A program made the translations under genes and the position numbers. Shown in pieces: positions 45,701-57,600 of a stretch of 64,000 nucleotides of DNA. The DNA is from Ananas comosus (taxonomy: Eukaryota > Streptophyta > Magnoliopsida > Poales > Bromeliaceae): positions 13,824,116 to 13,888,115 of the forward strand of contig NC_033623.1 of NCBI RefSeq assembly GCF_001540865.1, in the 5' to 3' direction. The notes under the pieces were generated by a model, which saw nothing but the letters and a program-made list of their open reading frames with translations, was not told where the DNA came from and searched no databases. The first letter of the stretch is position 1; each line of letters begins with the position of its first letter.

Positions 45701-48700
45701 TTTTTCCGAAGAATCACTTTTGGACCAAGGATTTAAGTGCCTATCGGCACGGACCATATCCACCGTACCGTATTGTGCTAACAAGATATCGGCACGATAC
45801 AATCCCCATGTTGATAGCACAATTTAAAACTCTATATTCTTTAAATTAGTCGGTAATTTTCTCAATAAAATTCAAAAGATTTAATAAAGATACATAATAA
45901 GCAATTAGAGTATGTTGTTGCTAAAGAAAATAAATATTTCATGCCATTATGTGCCGGCACATATGTATTTTTTGTGACCGACGCGCATCGGCACCATCCG
46001 GCACGCATCGTGCCGTACCGTGCTGGTAAGTTTACGGCACGACTCTGTGCCACGACACTTAAATCCTTGTTTTGGACACAGGAGCAAGCAAAAATGTCAG
46101 TTTGTATAGAGAGTATCAGGTTGAACATTTATGTACTTGGTAATGAGAAGTGGAAAAGGTCCAAGGATTTCATAAGCATCGTATCATAGAGAGTATAAGT
46201 ACTGGTATCTTATGCTGATTTCAGCGTGGACATCTTAGTTTCCTTTTCTTTATCCGAAAGCATTACGCAATGATTATTGGGTCTGGTAAATTGAATACAC
46301 TGAAGGTTTTCTTTTTATTGTTTTTATTGCAGATGCTGGAGCAAATTCAAGCTTCTTTGCATTCTGCAGAAGAGAAAAGACAAACATCTATAACAGAGCT
46401 TTCTGCTAAGCACCAGAAGGTTTCAACTAGTTATTTAAATGCCGTTTTCTTGCAGTATCCATGAAATAATATATCACAAATATTACAACCGCAGAAGTTG
46501 TTGAGTTACTGGATGTTTTATTCTATTATCTTAACTTTCTTTCTTGTTCCATATTTAGCAATTAGAAAGCTTGGAGGCACAACTTGCTGATGCTTTAGCA
46601 GAAAGAAGCAAAGCAGCTGAAACAATCTCTTCTCTGCAGGTGATGTGATCTTCTTAGTTCTTGTAGTCACGCTGTATGCTTGTGAGCTTGAGTAGTTTTC
46701 TACTTCTAAGAAATTGTAAGGTTGCATTCTCAGAGGTAACTCTGGGCCGTCTAGTCCAATCACCTGTTTGTTTAAGTGGCCAATTGGCCGTAAGCACTGG
46801 CTACGCGTATTGGCATAACCTTCCAAGTAGTAAAGTTGGAGAGTTTATGCCATGGATGGTAAGGGTTGCATCATGATCCCGTCAAAATAAAAATCACTTC
46901 TTTTCTTTGAAATAGATCTCCACGAGCAAAGGCTCCTGTCATGATGAACCCTGCAATGTAGTGGTGATGAGTATATAAGGCAGCTTGAGTAGTGAAGTCT
47001 TGTGCTATGCTACTTGGCTTTAGCTTGCTCACTACTGTGCTAGCACAGGATGATCAAAATGGTCAAGAAAAGCCAATATACTCAAATATATAGTAGAATT
47101 CTCAAGAAATCTGAAACTAGGTACACTAAAGAAGAGAAAAATAGTTAGCAAGACTAGATTACTCTGAACTAAAACTGCAACAGGAGGGGATTGCTATAGA
47201 AAGATAATTGACTTCTTGTGATATGAGATGTCGTTCCAGCTGAGAATAATTATTATATCCTACTACCATTTGTGCTCTTGACCAATTTAGAGTTTTTCAT
47301 ATAAGAGTGGTAATAAAACATTTTCCGAGTCAAACGTAATCTTCAGTTTGAGTCAACTTTATCCTGCCTAAAATTGCTTAATCTATTTCTTACAAGTGGA
47401 GCTTCTGCTTACTGACTCCAGAATATCTGCTCTAGGTTCTTATTATGCATTAATACTTAAGAACATGCAAGACATGTATTTTTGTTCTATTCCATCTTTG
47501 TGAATATATGGGTTCATGATGACATAAACAGTAAACTTAAGAACCAAGCGAATCTTTTGATTTGCATTTGAAGTTCCCGAAGATTCCAATTTTTATCCAT
47601 GTGGATGTGGAGATTGCTAATCATGGACAATAATGCGGTTGTAGATGCAACTCCTATGGCACAAAAGATGATGTCACAGACACAGTATACATTAATTGTG
47701 TAAAAAGGTTGATCATCTTTAAGAGCCCACTCTACTTGATTAACATCCCTACTTATATGCAAACAACTAGGTGCATTAAACTGTGTGGTATATTCTTGAA
47801 ACAATCAACTTCAGCTGTAAGTAGTGGCAAATACAAATGACAGCTTTACTGATCCCTTGTTTTTTTGGTTTGCAATCCTAATTTGATGGCAGGAGTCAAT
47901 CTGTCTCTTGATTTTCTTTCATCGCAATTGTTTTATTCCTGTGTCAAATGCTGTGAAGCATAATATATGGTTGGTAGTTGTCGAGATGATGTGAATTCTG
48001 AAATTTTACCTTAACTTTTCCAGATGCTTCTGGTTGAGAAAGATTCAGAAATTGCAGAGATAGAGGCTGCTTCAACTGGTGAAGCTGTGCGACTTGGAGC
48101 TGCATTGGAGGAGATGAAAGGAGAACTTATTCATCTCAAGGACCATCATGTATGATCTAGAGATCTGTTTTACTTTGCTATTTAATTTGTGGAAGCAAGG
48201 AATGAACATTTTGCGAACAATTTTAGAGGACTACATAATTTTAGATGCCTTGAATGGGAGGAGGGATGAGAGAGATAAAATTGCCGGAACATCTAAAGGT
48301 GGGGTTCATGAGGTTGAGCTAGCCTCCCATAACAATGAATATGCAAGATTAATAAATTGAATACCAGCATAGATAGAGAAACCAATGGATAATAGACTAT
48401 TTTTTTTTTTCCGTCTACAGTGGTTCTCTTTTGTTGATTACTACACTTGATGTGATTTTTTTTTTTTTCACTTGATGTGTTTTTTTTTTGGTTGATTAGT
48501 GGATGTGATGTTTGTCATGCTGAATCAGTATCTTATCTTTCTGTGATAAAGCTCCATTTCTGTGCAATGACTTTTAGGAAAAAGAAAAGCAGAGCTGGGA
48601 GGCAACTTGTCAAACCCTGAGAATGAAGCTGGAAGCATCTGAGAGTGCATGTCTTCAATCGGAGATAGAAATTGCTAGAATTAGAAGTATGTTATTTAAC

Positions 48701-51700
48701 TTTTTCCTATTGTTAAATCATTAATTACCGCATCATGCTTTAATGTATATCATCATCATTGTTGATTTATAGGTCAGTTTGAATTAGAATTATCTGCACA
48801 AAACCAGTTGTTGCATACAAGAGATGCTGAACTAATGGCTGCTAAAGATGAGGTATGATAGAGCTATTAGTTTTTTGGAGTTTTAATTATCTGAATTTCG
48901 GCATTCTTTTCTTTCATAAATTTAGCAAAGAAGCTTCTTTCAGTTGATAAAACGTTATCTACTTGTTCTTGTTAGATCCAGACTAATGAAGACTCTTCTT
49001 GACTCGTCAGTTGGTGTTTATGTACTTATTTTGTAGTGGTCAGGATTATGGATCTTGTCCAATTTTCTTTGCCCAAACTCTTTATTTCCAAAGCGCAGAT
49101 GGTTTGTATAAGTTTAATATTACATCTGCAATGCCTTTAATCCCATTTATTGGGGCCTATATGGATTGCATTCTTTGATGTAGCTTAGTTTTGGGAAATA
49201 AAAATGTGGCATCGCTTAAATGGAAAAAAGAAATCTCAACGCCTTTTGTACTTTAAGCTTAACATTTTTAGCTTTCAGTATTGATCTTCTATATTTGAAG
49301 TCATAAATTTTGCAGAACTAAGTGATTTGGATAACTGCTTGTGTTACCAATAAAATTTCAGAGGCCTCCACCGTATGGTTGTTTTAGTTTTTGATAATGG
49401 GGAAAATTGTTCTTTTGTCCAAGCTTTTAGATAGAAATCTTTGGAGTAACTTTTTCTGTTTATCTGGATCCACCAATATCACTTATTATTTTTTGCAGAT
49501 CAGCCGTTTAGAAAGTGAATTTTCTGCATATAAGGTTCGTGCACATGCACTTCTGCAGAAGAAGGATGCTGAGTTATCTGCAGCGAAAAACTCAGATTTA
49601 GTCAAAGCTCAAGAGGAGGCCCTGAAAGTATGAAAATTCTTATTAGTAACTGTCCAATGGTGACTTTTGAGTTTTTTGAATGTAATTCATGTTTCTTGTC
49701 ATTATTATGGTCTAGGAAGCTGAAAGTGAAGTAGCAGCAGCTCTGGCAGCAAGAGAAAAAGCCATCCAAGACCTTCAAGATGCTTTGACAAGATATGATA
49801 AAGAAATTGCAGCAAGGTAAATGAGTCTCTGCAGAACAACCTAGTTATAGGCAACTTTTCTTCTCATAAAGCCCCAATTTAAATATTGTTGTTTAAACTA
49901 TTTGCGCACTTACATATAGTTGTTGCAGCCATTCCTATTGGAATTTCGGTAAATGTTTGATTTCACTTTTGTTTATTTAAAACTTCTTTTTCTTCCTGTC
50001 TTCGGTCACATCTAAGTTTTATCCCGCCCCTTCTTTTTATGCTTCTAGTGTTTTCTAGATTGTTGTTAGGGAAGCTGCCACAGATGTATTACAATTTGTT
50101 AAGCATTTCTTCAGGCATGTTTGATACAATTAGATTCTAGCTATGTCACTTGTTGCAAAGTTCTGTTATCGTGAACATTAAGAATGATATTGAGTTTTGT
50201 CCTCTCTTGCTTTCAGGGATGCAGCTCTTGCTGATGCTGATCAAAGGATAAAGAGCATTTCCACGAAGCTAGATTCCACTACTGCTGATTATCTGTCAGA
50301 AAAAGAATCATGGCAAAAGAAATTGGATAGTGTAGAAGAAAACTGGAAACGTAAGCTGCGTCAGCCGTTTTGACTACACATTAATTTTCTTTTTCTTGTT
50401 CTGATGCTGTGTTTAAGGTTTATAATTACAAGATAAATATTTCAGTGAAATATGTTGCGTTGGAGACACAACAAGACGATCGAATTGGAAATGATGTTCA
50501 AGAGGATTTAGATGAACTGAAGTTACGATTTGAAAAATTGAAGGTTTCTTTCTTGAAACTAATCTAGTTCAGGTTTGTTAATTGATTTTTTTTTTAAAAA
50601 AAAAAAACTAATGTTGTTAACTTACTTGTAGGAGGAGCATGAGGCATTCCGTGATATTGCTGATAGAATGATTGAGGAGAAGGAAAGGGAAATAGCGAAG
50701 TTAAAGGAGGACAATAAGATTCTTCATCACTCTTTGGATTCAAGGCCATTTGTATGTGACCTTTTTATGCTTTAGCTTTTCATATTTTGTTGGTTATTCT
50801 ATTGTGTTTTTAGACTAGAGGCTGCTAACTTTTTTGTGTGTAGTACATTTACAAACTCGGCCATTGTACTTTTTTGGACAATGTATTGACTTATTTCTGT
50901 TGGTATGCAGTACCTGCATTAATCCATAATAAATGTTCCACCTGATAAGTTGAACCTGCCTATAATATCATATGCAGGCAAACAACTTTTTTTTTTGCCC
51001 TTTTTATGCATAGTAAATACTATTTTGGCTAGCCCTGTCATTTTTATCCATAAAGCCTGGAATGCTAGAATGACAATATATTTTGGTGTTGGATTACTGG
51101 GTGTGAGAATTAGCATTTCCTTTTACAGGGTTTAACGCCAAGCTTGCAATATCAATGTTGTTGACCAATGAATCACCTAAAGTATGGCCTCGATATAATT
51201 TGAATTGTTAAATTTGAACTCCCACCTGTCTATTTTTTTACTTTGTTATGGTTAGAACTTTTTCCTCTTCATCTCTAACTTGTGTTTTTTGGAATTGCTG
51301 CCTTTTTGTTAACTTTTCCCTCATTTGCTGTTGTAATCAACAGTAAGAAATCATAACAGAGGTATATGCTGACTCATTATTCTTTGTAAAGTAAGAATCT
51401 TCTGAAATAATGTTGTATTGTGTTCCAGGTTGACCATGGTGGTACAGAAAACTCAGGTAACTGGAGGATGACTTCATGTTTGTATCTCGTTATTTCATTT
51501 CTTTCCAACTTAGGTTTGGTATATATATTGGTTTATATTATTGTGCTTGCAGCATCTCTGAAACAGGATGCACAACTTTCAAGCATTGCAGCTGCTGAGC
51601 AACAAATTTTGGTAATTTCATTTTTTTAGAAAGTACTTCAGAGATAAGAGTTTTAGCACTATTTCTGATATATTGATCTATCCACAGAATATTACTATTT

Positions 51701-53064
51701 TTTTTTGTGTAAATGACCAAATTTCGGCACGGAGCTTGATGCTTATTCTACATTTATTTTGATAACTTGTTATAGCTTGTCAACTTAATTCCTATGAGAT
51801 ACCAAATTATAATAGTACTGAATATTTTCTGATATTAAATTGACGTGTTTTTATTATAGATGCTGATTTTTCACCTTGGTGTTTCTTTTGGTGTGTATAT
51901 TCACTTGCCTAGCCCATGTAGTTTATCGGTAACTGGAATAAGTATGATCCTCCTAGGTGTACAGGTCAGACATGTTAGGAGGCAATGGGACATGAAAACT
52001 TGTATATTTTAACTAGATGTTCATATTTGTCGAAAGTTAGGTGCGATTTTCTCTGTCTGCAGCTATAACTTTCTTTAAGCTCCTAATATGAGATAGAATT
52101 TATTAACTCCTAGTCGGCCTTTTGATCTTAAAGATTTATCAGTTGCTTGATGATGCCTGAATTTAAAGTCTACTGAATCTGAAAGGGATGAGGATGAGCT
52201 GTTTTCAAGTGATAATTGGTGTTTAATTTCAGCTGTTGGCAAGGCAACAAGCTCAGAGGGAGGAAGAACTTGCGCAGTCACAGCGGCATATCTTAGCACT
52301 TCAGGTTAGTTTTAATTACTTGGTTATTAGCTTTCCCATGTCCATTAGTAACATCTAATCTGTTTTCAGGAAGAAATTGAAGAACTCGAACGAGAAAATC
52401 GCCTTCACAGTCAACAGGTCAGAAGCGTGCGTGTGCACTGGTTTAACATACCATTCTAATTGAAACTCCACACATATGCTTTATTTCTGTACAACATGAC
52501 TGTGTTTGTTAAGGTTGATTAGTTAGATTTTAGCACCTAGTTTTAATATTTTCTGAAAGAGTGGACATGCTCATGAATTTGCTTTGCGATCTGCTGCGCC
52601 ATCACTCTTAAGGTTTTTATTTACCCGCTATCAAACCTTACATTTGGTTGAACCCATTTATTGCTTTGTATAATCACCATCATTATTGAGACAATAAACA
52701 TTGTATTTTGAGAAATCTGCTAGTAGATGTTATTTAATAACCTCTCCTGACTACTGTAGGAAGCAATGTTGAAGGCTGAGCTCCGCAATATGGACAGATC
52801 GCAAAAGCGAGAAGGGATAGATATGACTTACCTTAAGAATGTTATATTGAAACTTCTTGAAACAGGTGCTTGAAGAGTTAAAACTTAAATAAAATGCTTT
52901 CTGTGCTAGTTTGTATTATAGGCGACAACTTTAAATTTAGAGTGATTATATATAGAACTTGACTAGTACCTGGCTTGCGACAGGTGAAGTGGGGGCACTA
53001 CTTCCTGTTGTTGCAACATTACTGCAATTCAGCCCTGAAGAGGTGAATTGAACAACGTTTTTAT

Positions 53065-53116
<52 letters not shown>

Positions 53117-53196
53117 GTAATATGTACTTCTATTCATAACTATAATTGTATGATTCACAGCTCAAAAAGTGCCAACAAGCGCACCTCGTCAAATGA
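42768..53196 (+). CDS. GRIP: golgin GRIP (trans-Golgi coiled-coil tether)
   Basis: Long coiled-coil protein bound to the trans-Golgi through its C-terminal GRIP domain and ARL1-type GTPase. Twenty-one coding exons: 42768-43269, 43575-43690, 44281-44450, 45209-45302, 46333-46419, 46559-46639, 48024-48149, 48578-48686, 48773-48852, 49499-49627, 49716-49816, 50217-50350, 50446-50543, 50632-50751, 51429-51456, 51553-51611, 52233-52304, 52370-52417, 52760-52865, 52984-53042 and 53161-53196; 784 aa, close to the Arabidopsis homologue (about 788). Heptad-rich, Glu/Lys/Gln-rich helices fill residues ~60-720. The GRIP domain runs [14 protein letters not shown] to [15 protein letters not shown], with the ARL1-contacting Tyr at about 742. 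The C-terminus after QQA is short (HLVK) and could differ if the last exon is spliced otherwise. Introns hold several repeats. Confidence 0.94.
45726..46069. mobile_element. hAT-type MITE in GRIP intron 4 (344 bp)
   Basis: Termini CAAGGATTTAAGTG and its inverse. The perfect 8 bp direct repeat TTTTGGAC flanks it (45718-45725 and 46070-46077), the duplication length of hAT elements. The subterminal regions are rich in GGCACG/CGTGCC motifs in both orientations. There is no coding capacity. It lies wholly inside the intron between exons 4 and 5, about 260 bp before the next acceptor. Confidence 0.85.
53070..53112. repeat. (AT)n microsatellite in the last GRIP intron
   Basis: About 21 AT units in the 118 bp intron before the final exon, 48 bp upstream of the acceptor at 53160. 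Confidence 0.9.
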
Positions 53197-54679
53197 TATG
53201 CTTCAGCATCAATTTCTGTCGCCGAATCCAAATATTACTTTTATATTTTCGAGACTGTCAGTTTACTTATACTGCCTAAGAAACTATTCTTACCTGCTGA
53301 TCTATTCAGATGCTGCTGGAGAAATGCGGAGTTCGAGTTTATCGGCACGTTACAGGGAATCCATAGACCTCTTATAATTCATTATTTAAGTATGACCCTT
53401 GTATGTGTGTAGCCTTTGGTGTATATAGGTCAAATATATATGTGAGATCAGTAATCCAATGCTTATCTGCAGGGAGAATGAGCAGGGCTTGTTAATGTTT
53501 AGTTGCGTGACATTTCGACACTGAAAGATAATATATTTGGATATACTTGTTATTCAAGTATCAGTGATAATTGAATAAGGAAATCTATTGTTTTTTTATA
53601 TATATTGTTTGAACTTATACTATATGATTCTAAACCAATGCAAAACCTATGGCCTATGACTAATAAACATAATACTCGATGTTCAATGGTTTTGATTTCA
53701 ATTTCGACATAGCAATCCTTTCTTAAAAAGAAAATATTTTATTTTAGTCGCTCCTAAGTGGCGAAAATAGATATAGATAGAATATTAATTGAGGTTGGAA
53801 ATCTTTAGATTTCGGTCCTCTTGTGTGACACATTAAAATTTGATGACAAAATTTACGGAGTGGTGGTCCATGGTCCTATCCATCCCGGTTGGATACCCCT
53901 CCTGTCCTTTTTGTGTGACACGTCAGCATTTACGGTTGGGACTTACAAGAACGCCACTCGGAATAACCCGACTTTTCCAGTTTTCCTTCTGCATGTATGT
54001 TGACAAAAATGCCCCTCCCCTAATCAAAACGCGAGCGAGAGGAAATATAAGAGTAAAGATAAAGATGAAAAAAAAACGACCTCGCATTTCTCCCTCGTCC
54101 CCGACAATTTAATCCAGCGATCGCCCCACCACAGCCCTAGAGGTCCCTCCTCTCTCTCTCTCGTCTCTCTCTATTTCTTTTCTTTTTTTTTTTTTAATAA
54201 TTCGCGATCGTCCACTACTAGCCCTAGATTTCTACTGGATTGAATCGATTCGATTCGAATTCAATTCGATTTCCTCGTTCTTGAAATGATTCCGTAGCTC
54301 TTGAATCCTTTTTTAGGGTTTCACAGTCGCCACCCGCTCTTCCTTCGACCTACCATTTTTTTTTTTTTTTGGCTATGAGATATACAATAATAGATTTGAA
54401 ACCGTGTGCCTCTCAATTCCTGTTAATTTTGGCTTTTTTCTACGATTTAGAATAGAATATTAATTGGATTGCTTTAGCCCTCTTAAGAGCTATTTGGTTT
54501 CTCGATCTCTATCAATAATTCTTGAATTAACCTTCTTTATCTTGGTTTGTCATATTTGTCGATAGGTGTGCGATTGTCGATAGGTGTGCGAAAGCTGAAG
54601 CTGCTTTACGCAAATGATTTTGATTTTGGGTTTGCATCGATTGTTTGGATGAGAATGCGTGGAAGGATATTTAGGCACC
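53197..54679. other. GRIP 3' flank, intergenic, LAZ1 leader
   Basis: No separate gene. It includes a possible alternative GRIP C-terminal exon (53311-53377), a pyrimidine-rich stretch near 54140-54195 and T runs at 54185-54195 and 54357-54370. It probably contains the promoter and leader of the following gene. Confidence 0.45.
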
Positions 54680-57600
54680 ATGAAGATAGAATTGGGTTAT
54701 CCTTATCAAGTGTTGTCGTCGTATCCGGCCCCTCTGTGGGCCACGGCGATAGCGGGCTTTTTCGTGCTCCTCTCTCTTTCCCTTTCGATGTATCTGATAT
54801 TCGAGCACCTTTCGGCGTACAAGAATCCTGAGGTTTTGATCTTTCCTATTGCAAGAGTTTTGCTTCTGTGCTTTTGCTCTAGCAGTGATATCGATGTTTT
54901 TTGCTGTAATTTTGCAGGAGCAGAAGTTTCTTCTTGGTGTCATATTGATGGTCCCTTGTTATGCAATTGAGTCGGTAAGCATTCTACTTTTAAGTAAAGG
55001 AATTCTTGGAATGCTTGTGCAAAGTACTCACGACTTTCGTGTAGCAAAGCGTAGAAATTATATCTACTTTATATCTACTTTAGACGTCAGAACATAGTTA
55101 GCGGACGTTCGAGCGGGGAACATAAGCCTGATTCATTTTGGTTACAAAAAGGTGGATATTATTACTGATATTTTTTTAAGAACATGTAATTATTGTTGTT
55201 AACTGTTAAGATGCTTCTAGGAAAATATGTATAACAATGCACTCAATAAGTGTTGTTTGTTTGTTCATTCCAAAAAACCTTCTGACATCCAGTTTCATTG
55301 ATCGCGTCTGCTTATCTCTTCTTTTCTTTTTTTATGATCAGTAATTCGAATGAAACAGGGCTTGCAATTCAATTGAAGGATACAGCAATATAAGATTTTT
55401 AGGACTCTTTTTTGGCACACTCCTACTTGCAACCTTGTCCGTAAAGGACTATAGCATATCTTTAAGCTATCTAATGCTAGTTATTTAACAAACATATAAT
55501 GTTATATTCCTTTTATTAGAGCTACTCTTAGCTAATACACAGGTGTGGAATTTTGAGTGAGTAGTTTTCTCTTCTATTTTGTAATCTAAATGGCATGACA
55601 TGCTGACTATTAAAACTTAAAGTTCCTTATCAACAAGAAATTTGGCGTTTAAAAACCTATAGCTGATATGCTTAATTTGTTTCTTTGTTTCAGTATGTAT
55701 CATTGGTGAATCCGTCACTTAGTGTCGACTGTGGAATCTTGCGTGACTGCTACGAAGCCCTTGCAATGTATTGCTTTGGAAGATACCTTACTGCTTGCTT
55801 AGGTATGCCTTCCATAATAATCTCTTTATCAATTTTTTCTGTAGAATATGATAAATCATCTTCTAACATCCTGTTATTTTACAGATTCATTTTTCACCTA
55901 CACTAGTTTATATATCCTTTAAGGCATTGAAGTGTTCCTTTGTGGGCACACCACGAGGAATTGTTTCTTCTGCCAACACAATTTGTTAGTTTCGACTTTC
56001 TTTCACTTGTTTCATTGCTTAGTTCAGGTTTATGATTGGCATGCAATTGCATAAGACCTGATTTCCAAGTCGCGTTATCTTTTGTATCATTTTAAATGAC
56101 AAAAGTACCAAGTTTACAATCAGACATCAATCTTTGCAAAATTCAATCAATGCTAATTAATACGTATTGTCATCTGCCATTCTCAATATGATAAATTACA
56201 GCAATCCTTAGTTGTCTATTTGCTCCCACCTAAGGTGAACACTAATGAGGTTGCTACTGCTCAAGCCGTTTTCTATAACAAATTTTGTTGCTTTTACTGA
56301 TATATTTTTAAGATGCTCATTAGTACCTATTTCGGCAGATAAATCAAATTATTTTCTTGTGAGCATCATAGGAAATATAGAAAATGAAGAAGATGCAGCA
56401 TCTACAAGTTAGCATATCTGCGATTTACAGACAATTAGTCGCGGCATCTAATAAGATGATCAATTCTTGTTGCAAGTATTTATTTTAAATGGAGAATAAC
56501 CCTATTTATCACACTCTTGCTTTCTTCACTATCCGGCTTGTTCTTAATGTGGTTGCTTAAATATTTAGGTGGGGAGCAAAGAACAATCGAGTTTTTGGAG
56601 AGGGAGGGTGGTTCTGATTCTAAAGCTTCTCTTTTAGAGAATCCTTCTGAAAAAGGAATCGTACATCATCATTTTCCTCTGAATTACATTTTGAAACCAT
56701 GGAGATTAGGCAAAGAGTTTTACCAGATTATTAAACTTGGAATCTTCCAATATGTAAGTCGACCTCTGATATGTGATTTCATCAACTTATTCATTGCAAA
56801 CAAATTAAAACCTGGAAACGTGTCTTTGTGCAGATGATAATAAAGACACTTACAGCTATTCTCTCAGTTTTTCTTGAAGCTTTTGGGGTATATTGTGATG
56901 GAGAGTTCAAATGGGGATGTGGGTGAGTTAATTTTTAATGTTATTTAGTTTCCCATGGAAGGACTTTCAGCAGTAAAAACTGGTGCATTTATTATCTTCA
57001 TTTTCTGTCGTATGGTAAGCATGCAACTTAATAAATTGGTAACACAGGATACAGAGTTCCGAAATAGGAGTCCATCTCGAAGGCCATGAGGAGAGTGTTG
57101 TTAATAGTTCTCAACTGTCAGTATAATAAAGGGTTAAAAACTGATTGGCTGGCATGACTGGCCTCTCGTTTATTAATTTCAGCCCTACTCATTGGTCCTG
57201 TGTCATTTGCGTAGTCAGGTCTGGTCCATATAATCTATCAACTTTTGGACTCTAATTATGTATTGGGGTTGATATTACATACTTTTTGGCCTGCTTGGAT
57301 GCATGAAGTGGTTTTTGGTATATCTCCATTGGTTACTCAAAAGGCATAATGTGATAATTGATGTCCACTACAGCATATTATATAAATTCTCTAAATCATT
57401 TTTCTTAGAATATGATTACTCTCCTCGTACGGGAAATGCATTGCCCCCGAAAAATCATGATTATTATGACCTTGCAATGGCCTACAATCAAAATCAATAT
57501 CGCAATCACAGAGGAAAATTGCCCATATTGCATAAGTAAGCACTGGATGATTTGCTTTGGTTTATATTTTTCATCTTGGACAATGTTAATCCTCTGATTT

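Noticed and set aside
45862..46189. Plus and minus frames of 80-90 codons
   Set aside because: They lie across the intronic hAT MITE; no protein similarity.
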